The notes beneath the pieces are model-generated. The model was given only the letters and a program-made list of their open reading frames with translations, was not told where the DNA came from and did not search any database. A stretch of 64,000 bases of DNA, from positions 1-64,000 of the IMG/VR virus record IMGVR_UViG_3300009155_000048; one strand, 5' to 3'. This DNA is from a virus. The position numbers and the translations under genes are program-made. Of this stretch, positions 1 through 8,123 are shown piece after piece; position 1 is the first letter of the stretch, and every line of letters begins with the position of its first letter.

Positions 1-2
1 CT

Positions 3-128
3 ACTTGGGAATCAGAATTTGGCAGTAGAACACCAAACACAACCGAAAAAATGGAATTTTATCATCAGATGAGAGAAGCTGGGTTTGATGGTATGGTTAT
101 ATTAGACACATTAAAAGATAAAATATAA
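3..128 (+). CDS. C-terminal end of an unidentified protein (partial)
   Basis: An open frame runs in from the left edge and stops at TAA 126-128, giving 41 residues that end DTLKDKI. The start lies outside the window. The segment contains MEFYHQMREAGFDGMVIL, an alternating helix/strand pattern, but it is too short to assign to a family. The next gene begins 10 bases later on the same strand, so the two are probably co-transcribed. Coding status rests on the uninterrupted frame and tight spacing. Confidence 0.6.
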   Translation, partial: TWESEFGSRTPNTTEKMEFYHQMREAGFDGMVILDTLKDKI

Positions 129-138
129 AAGCATAATT

Positions 139-672
139 ATGAAGAAATTCACAGATTTTAATAATTTCAAAAAGTTATATGAACAAGAAATTACACTTGG
201 TCAAACCACAAATACCGAGGAAACAACATCTACTCCTACACAAGAAGTAGAACAACTAACTGCACAAACCAAAACTGATGAAGTAACAAAATCAGAGCCA
301 GCTAAATTCCTTTCTAAATTATTAGAAAGTAGAGAAATAGCTCAAGTTTATCACTGGCAAGTAAAAGGTGATGAGGGTTCACACTCAGCTCACGTAGCTC
401 TTGCTGAGTACTATGACGAGATAATTGAACTTATTGACGAACTAGTCGAAGTTTATCAAGGACAATATGATCTAATTGATGAATATGATGTAATTGATAC
501 TAAAGAAACAAAAACTAAAGACAAAATTGAATACTTTCAAGAAGTAGTTCAATTTATTAAAGATACTAGATACAAAGCAATATTAGAAGAAGATACACAT
601 TTACAAAATACAATTGATGAAGTAGTTTCAACTATTTATAGATTGTTATACAAATTAAGATTCAATAGATAA
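139..672 (+). CDS. Dps/ferritin-like phage protein with N-terminal tag
   Basis: The 177-residue protein has a T/E-rich linker (about residues 25-55), then a helical domain. The run REIAQVYHWQVKGDEGSH at about residues 65-82, followed by AHVALAEYYDEIIELIDELV, resembles the Dps pattern (H-W-N-V-K-G ... H ... LY.EL) and small phage ferritin-like proteins. A role in binding iron or protecting DNA is inferred; metal ligands cannot be confirmed from one sequence. The N-terminus MKKFTDFNNF fits the short tag shared by many proteins here, which may direct packaging into the capsid. It converges on the next gene across a stem-loop. Confidence 0.6.
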   Translation: MKKFTDFNNFKKLYEQEITLGQTTNTEETTSTPTQEVEQLTAQTKTDEVTKSEPAKFLSKLLESREIAQVYHWQVKGDEGSHSAHVALAEYYDEIIELIDELVEVYQGQYDLIDEYDVIDTKETKTKDKIEYFQEVVQFIKDTRYKAILEEDTHLQNTIDEVVSTIYRLLYKLRFNR

Positions 673-681
673 TGGAAATCA

Positions 682-723
682 GAAAATAAGTTTCAAGTTC
701 TTTACTTTGAACAAACTTATTTC
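682..723. terminator. Bidirectional stem-loop terminator
   Basis: AAATAAGTTT pairs perfectly with AAACTTATTT around an inner GTTC/GAAC stem. It lies between two convergent genes, which is where a shared terminator is expected. Confidence 0.6.
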
Positions 724-738
724 TAAACAAGATAAAAT

Positions 739-1212
739 TTACTTTAGAAGAGTGTCTATTTTTACATCACGTAAATATGACACTCTTTCTCTTTTGTATG
801 TATCTATAGCATTTCCCCAATTTGGATTTATAGAAGGACTTGCACTATTTAAAGTTAATTGATCATAATATAATCTTAATAAATTACTACCTTCTATAAT
901 TAAATCCTCACCATGTAAATCCATTTGTTGTAAAAATTGACCAGTAGCATTATAAACCACAACAACAACTGAAAACATATCTCTTTTACAACCCTTTAAA
1001 TTATAGTCAAAGAAAACATCATCATATTGAATCTCAATATACTTTTTTTGTGGAGTAGGACCATACATTCTTTTTGACTCTTTATAAGAACTAGTGTTTA
1101 CTTCTTCTTTAAGATTCATATCAATAATAGAATCATCTTCTATTACCATAAAATATGGTTCACTAAAAAGATAAACTTCATAGTAATATTCTGATCTTGG
1201 CTTACTTTGCAT
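739..1212 (-). CDS. hypothetical protein
   Basis: 157 residues, not recognised. The N-terminus MQSKPRSEYYYEVYLFSEPY is strand-rich, and the rest alternates strands with few helices, so a small beta-sandwich is possible. It overlaps the end of the capsid-like mini-gene upstream by 11 bases in the same direction, so the two are likely translated from one message. No signal peptide or membrane segment is visible. A structural or head-associated role is only suggested by the capsid-derived neighbour. Confidence 0.55.
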   Translation of the reverse strand: MQSKPRSEYYYEVYLFSEPYFMVIEDDSIIDMNLKEEVNTSSYKESKRMYGPTPQKKYIEIQYDDVFFDYNLKGCKRDMFSVVVVVYNATGQFLQQMDLHGEDLIIEGSNLLRLYYDQLTLNSASPSINPNWGNAIDTYKRERVSYLRDVKIDTLLK

Positions 1213-1408
1213 TTTCTAAAACCTTTTTAATTTTCTTAGACCTTCTTTGTTGTTTGGTTTCTAAGATACCATATCTACTTTTAAGAACACTTTTGGGATT
1301 GAAATTTGAGTCTATTACAATAGGCTCGGATTCTTTAATAATATATGGAGCCCAAACATATCCAGGTTCAATACCTTTTCCTTTTTTACCAATTAAAACT
1401 CTATCCAT
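1202..1408 (-). CDS. stand-alone fragment resembling the C-terminus of the major capsid protein
   Basis: 68 residues. The sequence tracks the C-terminal part of this phage's own major capsid protein (gene at 52345-54096). LIGKKG matches VIGRKN, PGYVWAPYI matches PGIIFVPYL, and NPKSVLKSRYGI matches APRMLLRSRYAV, in the same order and with similar spacing. The last 20 residues are basic (RRSKKIKKVL) and differ from the capsid protein. It has its own ATG preceded by an A/T leader. It could be a capsid-interacting accessory protein, a vertex or decoration factor, or a recombination relic; the intact frame and own start argue against simple decay. Confidence 0.7.
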   Translation of the reverse strand: MDRVLIGKKGKGIEPGYVWAPYIIKESEPIVIDSNFNPKSVLKSRYGILETKQQRRSKKIKKVLENAK

Positions 1409-1429
1409 ATTTTATTATATGAAAAAAGA

Positions 1430-1738
1430 TTAGTAAAGATACTTTCTACCACTCTCATTATAATCTTTGAGATTATTAACGGTTGTATCTAAAAGTGATA
1501 AAGTATCTGATATTTTAGAATTAATAGATTCTAAGCTAGCTACTGAATCATCAATCTGGTCGTTAGACTTTTTAGATTTACTTCTAAAGTTAGATAATTC
1601 ATTTGTTAAAGATATAATCTCTTCTTTTTTAGCATCAATTGTTGATGATATGTTAGCTAACTGATTAATAATTTCAGAAACTCTATCATTTGAGATATCT
1701 ACGGTTTCATCTGCTTCAAAGAATTTTCTAATCTTCAT
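1430..1738 (-). CDS. small coiled-coil protein with N-terminal tag
   Basis: 102 residues, not recognised. After MKIRKFFEAD, which fits the recurrent N-terminal tag of this phage, nearly the whole protein has heptad spacing of I/L/V (IINQLANISSTIDAKKEEII) and should form a long coiled coil. The last 15 residues are polar. It lies divergently from the gene that starts 40 bases away. A scaffold-like or internal-head role is an inference from the tag and coiled coil. Confidence 0.6.
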   Translation of the reverse strand: MKIRKFFEADETVDISNDRVSEIINQLANISSTIDAKKEEIISLTNELSNFRSKSKKSNDQIDDSVASLESINSKISDTLSLLDTTVNNLKDYNESGRKYLY

Positions 1739-1751
1739 AATTAAGGTTTAA

Positions 1752-1764
1752 TTTTTAATATATA
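1752..1764 (+). promoter_or_regulatory. candidate phage promoter, TTTTTAATATATA
   Basis: One of the best matches to the TTAATATATA motif that recurs just before start codons in this window. It lies 14 bases before the ATG of the gene that follows. Confidence 0.45.
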
Positions 1765-1777
1765 GTATATATAAAAT

Positions 1778-2458
1778 ATGAAACGCAACAAACTAATATT
1801 AGAATTTACTGAGTTCAATGCTCAAAGAATGAATCCAGATTCAGCACAAATGGCTGTACAAGTTGATAATCCACAATTATCAGTCAATGCTTTTGATAGA
1901 CATGAAGACGCAATTAGAGCTGGTGTTTCTAGAATTAATAATATCTTGCATTCTTTATCAAATAGTGCTTCATTTAGAACATTGAAATCTAAATTTGCCT
2001 TAGAAGAACAAAAAATTACATCATTAAAAGTACTTAGAATTGTAAGTGCTGATGATGTTAACTATGATATTTATGTTAGTTTTGTAATTGATGATGAAGA
2101 ATATTTTGGTGTTATTGAAAATATTTTAACAAATGATACCATATTCAAATCTGAAGTATTTAAAGACTTTGACTTAGTTCAAAGTAAAGAATGGATTATC
2201 AGAACAAAGGGATTAATTATTAAAACACTTAAAAAGTGGTTACAACCCGAAGAAGGAAAATATACCTTAATTAATGATTATATCATTTGTTACTCAGTTG
2301 ATACCGGTAGAATGGTTCGTTTAGAAAAGGGAACTAAAGTAGAATTAGTAAGAGCATATGATAATAAGATTGTTATAAAATATAACAATGATTATTATAA
2401 CTTAGTTAATAATAATTTTATCTATTTTAATTATTGGTTTGAGAAGGTGATAATTTGA
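1778..2458 (+). CDS. hypothetical protein with N-terminal tag
   Basis: 226 residues, not recognised. The N-terminus MKRNKLILEFTEFNAQ is a variant of the shared tag. A helical stretch (residues about 45-80) is followed by alternating strands containing YDIYVSFVIDDEEYFGVIEN, then a basic/aromatic C-terminus rich in N and Y. No catalytic motif, membrane segment or cysteine cluster is visible. It is a single gene with its own candidate promoter and converges on the fibre genes with a 16-base gap. Confidence 0.55.
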   Translation: MKRNKLILEFTEFNAQRMNPDSAQMAVQVDNPQLSVNAFDRHEDAIRAGVSRINNILHSLSNSASFRTLKSKFALEEQKITSLKVLRIVSADDVNYDIYVSFVIDDEEYFGVIENILTNDTIFKSEVFKDFDLVQSKEWIIRTKGLIIKTLKKWLQPEEGKYTLINDYIICYSVDTGRMVRLEKGTKVELVRAYDNKIVIKYNNDYYNLVNNNFIYFNYWFEKVII

Positions 2459-2474
2459 GATGAGTTATTTATAT

Positions 2475-4130
2475 TTAACCAAAAAACTCTCCACCTCCAG
2501 ATCCACTACCTACAGTAGTCTCTCCAGCAACATAAGTTATACTTCCCGAAAAAGTAATATTATCTCTAGAAACATCTCTATATCTTGTTCCATTATTTCC
2601 ACCAGAATCAACATATGGTACAAATTGAACATAAAAATCACCGGTATGTGAAACTAATCCAGCTGTATCTACAAATACAGCCATTGCCGCAGGTCCATAA
2701 ACTGCATTTCCACTCCAACCACCAGAACCAACACCATATGATGTGTTTACTGGTCTGAATCTTTGTCCACTCAATCTTATTACCCATCCGTAGAAAGATC
2801 CAGTACTACCATTATATTGAATAGGGTTTCCTCTTGTTATAACAATAGATAAATGAACTAATGCACCAACTCTATACGCCTTTGCTGTATATGTTATCCC
2901 ACCGCTACTGAAACTATCTGTTAGTATTCCGAAAGTACCATCCACTGAATAATAAAGATAAGTAAGAGGTGAACTTAAATTAGTAACATCTTCATAATTA
3001 GTAATGCTTCCATTAGTTGATACTATATTACTCGTAGTACTAATTGTACCACTTACCAAAACATTAGTATTAAAAGTAGAAGTGTTACTATTAATAACTG
3101 CTTTAGTTGAACTATTTATTAAAAAATTATAACTACTTGCTGATGCTGATATAGAGTTAGAACTAGCACTAAATTGAGCACCACCTCCGGTAAATATAAA
3201 TTTATCACTTATTGTATTTACTGAAGTAACATTGGAAGTAGATCTAATTGACCCACTAACATCTAACTTATAAGATGGTGATGGTAAGGTAGTATTGATA
3301 CCAACATTTCCAGTACTTGATAAATACAAAGAATCCACAAAAGTTCCAGCTGGATCATTTGGCTTTCTATTTAAGAATCTTATCTCACCATCAGCCTGTC
3401 CGATTCTAGAAGAACCTTTAGTTGAGTCAAAAACAAAGTCATCACTATCATAATACCAGTTATATGCGATAATTGCATTTCCACCTTTGTGGATTGTTAA
3501 TGGCAAAGATTGACCAACATATGAAACCGGATAAGAACCAATCTGAATAGATTCTTTTGGATTATTTGTTCCAAAACCAATCGCACCAGATGGTGTTATT
3601 CTCATTCTTTCTGCAACCGAAACGGCAGAACCATCACCAGTACCAAATGCTAAACCACCTTCATTTCCATTTGTATCCGATGGATTATATGATATATAAG
3701 GACCATCTGTCCAAGATCCACCCGATGTTTTCCATCTAAACTGATTTTTAACTTCAACTGTTGTCCAATCAGGAGAACCAGTAGTAGTGTGTCTATTAAA
3801 TTGTGAAGATAATGATATATTACTACTTCCACTAGTAGATGATAAAAATAAAATATTTGACTTATTATTAAGTGTAGCACCAACAACACCAGTATCAACA
3901 TATGTATCACCAACTAAGCTACCGCTACCACCATAAATACCACCAGACTCTTGTGACCAAGTTGCACCATCCCAAAGATATGTTTTCTTGTTATCAGTTT
4001 GATAAACTTTCATACCTTCATATTTCCAAGTAATGCTAGACCTTGACACGGAACTAGTTGCTACTAATCTTGAATCAAGTGGAATGCTTTGATTTACGTC
4101 ATAATTGGAATTTATTAATATACCAGCCAT
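2475..4130 (-). CDS. tail-fibre / receptor-binding type structural protein
   Basis: 551 residues, rich in S, T, G and N. The middle contains phrases typical of phage fibres: MRITPSGAIGFGTNNP and SSTGNVGINTTLPSPSYKLD, the 'x-G-N-V-G-I-N-x-T-x-P' repeat found in long fibres. The start MAGILINSNYDVNQSIPL and a following WDGATW segment look like a fibre attachment region. The C-terminus ends in a glycine-rich tail (GSGSGGGEFFG). It follows the other fibre-type gene by 15 bases on the same strand, so they form an operon. Binding to the host surface is inferred from family style. Confidence 0.7.
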   Translation of the reverse strand: MAGILINSNYDVNQSIPLDSRLVATSSVSRSSITWKYEGMKVYQTDNKKTYLWDGATWSQESGGIYGGSGSLVGDTYVDTGVVGATLNNKSNILFLSSTSGSSNISLSSQFNRHTTTGSPDWTTVEVKNQFRWKTSGGSWTDGPYISYNPSDTNGNEGGLAFGTGDGSAVSVAERMRITPSGAIGFGTNNPKESIQIGSYPVSYVGQSLPLTIHKGGNAIIAYNWYYDSDDFVFDSTKGSSRIGQADGEIRFLNRKPNDPAGTFVDSLYLSSTGNVGINTTLPSPSYKLDVSGSIRSTSNVTSVNTISDKFIFTGGGAQFSASSNSISASASSYNFLINSSTKAVINSNTSTFNTNVLVSGTISTTSNIVSTNGSITNYEDVTNLSSPLTYLYYSVDGTFGILTDSFSSGGITYTAKAYRVGALVHLSIVITRGNPIQYNGSTGSFYGWVIRLSGQRFRPVNTSYGVGSGGWSGNAVYGPAAMAVFVDTAGLVSHTGDFYVQFVPYVDSGGNNGTRYRDVSRDNITFSGSITYVAGETTVGSGSGGGEFFG

Positions 4131-4145
4131 TTTTAATATTTATTT

Positions 4146-5774
4146 TTATGCAAATTTGAATGTCCAAGCTCCATAAGGTGTTGGTAAATTTGTAGTAGCA
4201 GGAGCAATTCCCAAACTACCATTATATATGTAAAATTTATAACTCTTTCCTGTCCATACACCCGAAGAACCAGCGGGAGCATTGACACCGGTAATAACCC
4301 ACTTAGTGAACGCATTAAAAATATTATTATTGGTGTGGTCTCTAATTTCAACTAAATCTGGAAAATCAGATGGATATCCAAAATAAATATATTTATTACT
4401 TCCAGAAAAATTAACAGTTTTATTAAAAGATGAATTAACCGAAGTAGCTGGTTCTGTAATAAGTGGTGTTAATTTATCAGTCACAATTGTTGTTGTAGAT
4501 GGATTTAATATATTAATAATAGTAGATGTTGTGTGTGATACAGTTGCTGTTCCATAGTACCAAGGAATAACTGTTTTAATAGTTGTTGGCGATGTTCTTG
4601 TTGTTACTGCATCTGTTATTGTGGTTACCCAATTAGTAGAATTATATGACGCAGTACCACTCAAGGATGCCGGAACAGTTACATTAACAAATCCAGTTGT
4701 TGTTCCAGTTGTAATTGATCCGACAACTGGTAAACTACCGACATATGCACCACCAGTTATACTAATTGTTGTTATTGAGTATGTCGCTGCACTTCTATTT
4801 ATTGTATAGTTAAGCTTCGCATTACTGATTAAAGCTGAATTACCAGCTTCAAATATAATTGTAGAAGCAGGTGAGATACCAGTTGTCTGTACAGTAGTAG
4901 CTAATGTTGGTGCAACATATGGATACAAAATTCTTCTAATCATTTCTACTACCGGAACATTACTAAATGTTGCACCTACTGGAATTGAACCAACTGCAGA
5001 TGGTATTGGAGTAGCATCTGTGAAGTTAATATTTTGACCATTGAGTAAAACCGGACTACCACTTATTGATACTGTTCCAGCTGAAATAAGAGAAGCTGAT
5101 GTGGATTGAGTGGCAACTGCTTCCCAAACCACCAATGGTGTTCCACCTGGATTTCTATAAGTTAAAACATAACCATCTGTAACTGATTGATTTTCAGTAT
5201 ATGTAGGAAAAACAACTCCATTTAAAGAGATGTTTCCATTATCACTTTTAATGTTAATATCACCACCTGATTTAGTTAATCCAACTTGGACATAAGAAGA
5301 GTTTCCTATTTCAAAGTTTAAGTAAGTGCCATTAGCCGTAGTAACAACTTTAGATTGCAAAAATGGAGAACTAACATCACCACCTTGGAAATTAGAGCCA
5401 GTGCCAGCCAAAATTGCAATTTTGGTATCATAGTTACTAGTTGGTTCAGTTCTTGTATTATAAAAGAAAATATCAACATCAGTGCTATTTGCCAATAAAT
5501 TACTGTTCATGATGTATTGACCATTTGCAGTCTTTTTACCTAAAAATATTTTACTTTGAATGTCATTTTGATCAATACCAATATAACTAGTTCCAAAACT
5601 AGGAATAGTGGTTGGTTTAAATATAGAATTTTCCCAAACAGTATAAACCGAATCTCTTATATCCTTTGGTAAAATTGCTTTAGATGTATTATCAGGCAAT
5701 ACACTTAAAACTTCAGTTATGTCTGTTAATTTAGTTGCATCTGTTGGTGGATTTCCAATACTATAAGTAGCCAT
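4146..5774 (-). CDS. tail-fibre-associated structural protein
   Basis: 542 residues from the preferred start MATYSIGNPPTD. The frame opens 15 codons earlier, but a TTTTAATATATA promoter-like motif sits inside that extension, so the later ATG is chosen. The N-terminal 120 residues include DIRDSVYTVWENSIF and GTSYIGIDQNDIQSKIFLG, typical of short phage fibre or baseplate-attached proteins. The rest is T/S/V-rich beta repeats (TTGTTTGFVNVTVPASLSGT). It is encoded directly upstream of the longer fibre gene, with which it probably assembles. Confidence 0.65.
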   Translation of the reverse strand: MATYSIGNPPTDATKLTDITEVLSVLPDNTSKAILPKDIRDSVYTVWENSIFKPTTIPSFGTSYIGIDQNDIQSKIFLGKKTANGQYIMNSNLLANSTDVDIFFYNTRTEPTSNYDTKIAILAGTGSNFQGGDVSSPFLQSKVVTTANGTYLNFEIGNSSYVQVGLTKSGGDINIKSDNGNISLNGVVFPTYTENQSVTDGYVLTYRNPGGTPLVVWEAVATQSTSASLISAGTVSISGSPVLLNGQNINFTDATPIPSAVGSIPVGATFSNVPVVEMIRRILYPYVAPTLATTVQTTGISPASTIIFEAGNSALISNAKLNYTINRSAATYSITTISITGGAYVGSLPVVGSITTGTTTGFVNVTVPASLSGTASYNSTNWVTTITDAVTTRTSPTTIKTVIPWYYGTATVSHTTSTIINILNPSTTTIVTDKLTPLITEPATSVNSSFNKTVNFSGSNKYIYFGYPSDFPDLVEIRDHTNNNIFNAFTKWVITGVNAPAGSSGVWTGKSYKFYIYNGSLGIAPATTNLPTPYGAWTFKFA

Positions 5775-5794
5775 TAATATATTCTGCTTTTTCT

Positions 5795-5806
5795 TATATA
5801 TTAAAA
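5795..5806 (-). promoter_or_regulatory. candidate phage promoter, TTTTAATATATA
   Basis: Reads TTTTAATATATA on the minus strand, about 20 bases before the chosen start of the fibre-associated gene. It decides that start, because the longer frame would run through it. Confidence 0.45.
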
Positions 5807-5820
5807 TCCCAATCGCCAAT

Positions 5821-5830
5821 TTAATATATA
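5821..5830 (+). promoter_or_regulatory. candidate phage promoter, TTAATATATA
   Basis: Exact match to the recurring motif, 6 bases before the ATG of the next plus-strand gene. It forms a divergent pair with the copy about 15 bases to the left. Confidence 0.4.
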
Positions 5831-5836
5831 ATCTAC

Positions 5837-6781
5837 ATGAAAAATATCAAATCATATCAACTATTCTTAGAAGATAAAAAAGTAGAGGCAAGTAAATCTA
5901 CAAGAGAAGTTATTATTCAATTTTTAATCACACAAGAAAGAATATCTGGATTATACTTTCGTGATTTTGACTTAATTGAAGATGACAACGGTAGAGAAAA
6001 GTTTATTATTGCTTACACACAAGATGGACCAAATGGTGAAAAACCACTAATGGATAAAATAGTTTTTGATATTATAGATTATTATACCTGGGGATTAGAA
6101 AGTAAGTATGATAAAGGTGACTATGAATTTGATAATACTTGGAGAAATCCTAAAACTAAACCTTTAGAAACAGCCATTAAAGACATGAAGTCAAACATAC
6201 TTCGTCAAATAATTTTTAATGATCCATCAAAAAAATTAGCAGAACCAAATAATGATGATAAAAAACTAATTGATAAGATTTTTGATAAAAATAATGTTTG
6301 GGAAATTTGTAAAAGTAAGGTCACTTCAATTATGAATTCAATCAATAAATATGATATTGAAGAAATTGAAGATAGGTTGGTAGAATATCACGATGAGTTA
6401 ATTGGATGGGAATTGATGATAATGTTTGCTTGGAATTACAAACAAAGTTGGCATGGACTTAAATCAGACTATATCATTGATGACCAAACTTGTAGATTAA
6501 TATGGGATGCCTTCTATGAAATGAATAAACCATATGAGAAAGCCACATTTGAAGAATTCATAAAAAATGTAAAGCCTTGTATTTATATAAACTTTGAAGA
6601 TGAAAGCCACAGAAGTCCAAAAAGATTATCACAGGTTGAACCAATAGGATTCAAAATTGGCAAAAGATTTGAACAATTATATGATGTTGAAGAAGTTAAA
6701 TATCCATATTATCCAAATACAAGAAGATTTGATGATGAATCAGATATATCTGATTACCAAATGACTATTATTATAAAATAA
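5837..6781 (+). CDS. hypothetical protein with N-terminal tag
   Basis: 314 residues, not recognised. It begins MKNIKSYQLFLEDKK, another instance of the recurrent N-terminal tag. The body is a mixed alpha/beta protein with many W, Y and acidic residues (for example ELIGWELMIMFAWNYKQSWH) and no cysteine cluster or membrane segment. It has its own promoter-like motif and ends at a strong terminator, so it is a single-gene unit. Its function is unknown; the tag would predict a virion-packaged protein if that reading is right. Confidence 0.6.
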   Translation: MKNIKSYQLFLEDKKVEASKSTREVIIQFLITQERISGLYFRDFDLIEDDNGREKFIIAYTQDGPNGEKPLMDKIVFDIIDYYTWGLESKYDKGDYEFDNTWRNPKTKPLETAIKDMKSNILRQIIFNDPSKKLAEPNNDDKKLIDKIFDKNNVWEICKSKVTSIMNSINKYDIEEIEDRLVEYHDELIGWELMIMFAWNYKQSWHGLKSDYIIDDQTCRLIWDAFYEMNKPYEKATFEEFIKNVKPCIYINFEDESHRSPKRLSQVEPIGFKIGKRFEQLYDVEEVKYPYYPNTRRFDDESDISDYQMTIIIK

Positions 6782-6783
6782 AA

Positions 6784-6807
6784 AATCCTCAAATTTCTTT
6801 GAGGATT
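6784..6807. terminator. bidirectional terminator
   Basis: AATCCTCAAA pairs with TTTGAGGATT around a TTTC loop, with A- and T-runs on either side. It serves the plus-strand gene on the left and the minus-strand mini-gene whose last codons lie in the stem. Confidence 0.75.
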
Positions 6808-6944
6808 CTTTCTATCTTCCACTTTCTACTTTTAATTTTCCACTTAGTGAACTCTTTACTATAAATTTGTTCATCATAGATTCGACCACCGTGTGTTTTT
6901 TGATTAAACTGAACAATCACACCTTCAAGGATATATCTATCCAT
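6789..6944 (-). CDS. 51-residue prohead-protease-like mini-protein
   Basis: The peptide begins MDRYILEGVIVQF and continues HGGRIYDEQIYSKEF. This resembles the start of the prohead protease domain of the gene at 54182-56293 (YILGGIFTEF ... NERIYTADKF), with the same Y-I-L-x-G-x-F ... R-I-Y order and spacing. The rest is basic and ends inside the terminator stem. Its ATG overlaps the stop of the upstream gene (TTAATGG), suggesting coupled translation. It lacks the catalytic part of a protease, so it could only bind or mimic; function unknown. Confidence 0.6.
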   Translation of the reverse strand: MDRYILEGVIVQFNQKTHGGRIYDEQIYSKEFTKWKIKSRKWKIERILKEI

Positions 6945-7342
6945 TAACTAAATAAGAATTCAATTTTAATTAAATCTTTGATTTTAGCAGTTGTTAAATT
7001 TAATTCATCAAAGTTTACCTTTTCATATTCAATAGTATTTTCAATACTCATTAAATCAAACATTTCTTTGTTAAAGGATTCAACATCTGAAATTCTAACA
7101 GCTCCAGGAATTGAATTTCCATTTTCATCTTGAGCCTGAATTGGATTTCCTTGCTCATCTTTTTCTAAATACTTATCAAAAATCTTCTTTTCTAATTTTA
7201 ATTTGTCCTCAACTAAAGAAGAAACCTCTTTGATAATTCTCATAAGTCTGAAAGCCAACTTTGCATTGATGTCCATATCAATCAACTCATTCAAAGCTGC
7301 AACTGTTTCATTATTCAATTGTGAATTTTTAATTACAATCAT
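6944..7342 (-). CDS. DUF1617-like phage protein
   Basis: 132 residues. The arrangement NNETVAALNELIDMDINAKLAFRLMRIIKEV, then a helical hairpin with DKYLEKDEQGNP and a C-terminal E/L helix, resembles the DUF1617 family of small phage proteins often found among morphogenesis genes. The molecular role is not established. A TATAAAAAAT box lies about 15 bases upstream of the ATG. It is followed by the protease-like mini-gene, whose start overlaps its stop. Confidence 0.6.
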   Translation of the reverse strand: MIVIKNSQLNNETVAALNELIDMDINAKLAFRLMRIIKEVSSLVEDKLKLEKKIFDKYLEKDEQGNPIQAQDENGNSIPGAVRISDVESFNKEMFDLMSIENTIEYEKVNFDELNLTTAKIKDLIKIEFLFS

Positions 7343-7359
7343 TTTATTTAAATTATTTT

Positions 7360-8079
7360 TTATACTTTATTATATATCATTTTATCCTCAATTTGTTTAA
7401 CTCTATCCAATGAAATATTATAATACTTTTCATCTCTTTCTATTAAAATATAACCTCTGTTTACTTTTAAAGAAGCAACCGCTGTTGTACCACTACCACC
7501 AAATGAATCTAATACAACATCATTTTCATTTGTATGTTTTTCTATAATTGACTTAAATAGTTCTAATGGTTTTTGAGTTGGATGTTCAGTTCTTTCTTTT
7601 CCATGACAAAGTGGGAAATTATAAATACCCTTATCATATTGAGAATTAAATGTCGGGTTCTTGCCTTTTGTGAAAGTGAAAAAGAATTCAATTGCATTTG
7701 ATAAGTAATTTATCTTAGAGTTAATAGGAGTTGGATTGTTTTTAACCCACTGACAGACTCTTGGTTGTCTAAATCCCCACTTCTCAGCTAATTCTTTTAA
7801 TATATCACATTTCCAAACATCATAAAAGATAATAAGAGTTCCACCTGGTTTTAATATTCTTTTATATTCACTAAATAACAAATCAAAGTTAATTTCTTCT
7901 TTATCCCATTCACCAAAGTCAATACTAATCTTATTGAACTTAGTGTTGTCCGAATTTTTAGTGAAATTAGAATTTTTAGAAATTTGATAAGGTGGATCAG
8001 TTAGTATTAGGTCAATAGAGTTCTTTGGTATTGTTTTTAAAACTTCAAAGCAGTCTCCTAATATAATTTGATTCGTCAT
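7360..8079 (-). CDS. DNA (N4-cytosine or N6-adenine) methyltransferase
   Basis: 239 residues, normal for a stand-alone beta-class DNA methylase (N6_N4_Mtase fold). The catalytic motif TDPPYQ lies near residue 29. The SAM-binding motif I, VVLDSFGGSGTTAVA, lies near residues 188-203, C-terminal to motif IV, the order of the beta class. The HPTQKP motif before motif I is also typical. It modifies an exocyclic amino group in DNA; the target sequence cannot be read. It probably protects phage DNA from restriction. No partner endonuclease is adjacent. It starts from an ATG preceded by a TTATATATAA stretch. Confidence 0.9.
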   Translation of the reverse strand: MTNQIILGDCFEVLKTIPKNSIDLILTDPPYQISKNSNFTKNSDNTKFNKISIDFGEWDKEEINFDLLFSEYKRILKPGGTLIIFYDVWKCDILKELAEKWGFRQPRVCQWVKNNPTPINSKINYLSNAIEFFFTFTKGKNPTFNSQYDKGIYNFPLCHGKERTEHPTQKPLELFKSIIEKHTNENDVVLDSFGGSGTTAVASLKVNRGYILIERDEKYYNISLDRVKQIEDKMIYNKV

Positions 8080-8123
8080 AATTTATATATAATACAAACA
8101 TGACCTTCCCTATTAATTATTTC

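Noticed and set aside
5775-5819. Longer start for the fibre-associated gene (15 extra codons)
   Set aside because: The extension contains a TTTTAATATATA promoter-like motif and its codons are unlike the mature N-terminus.
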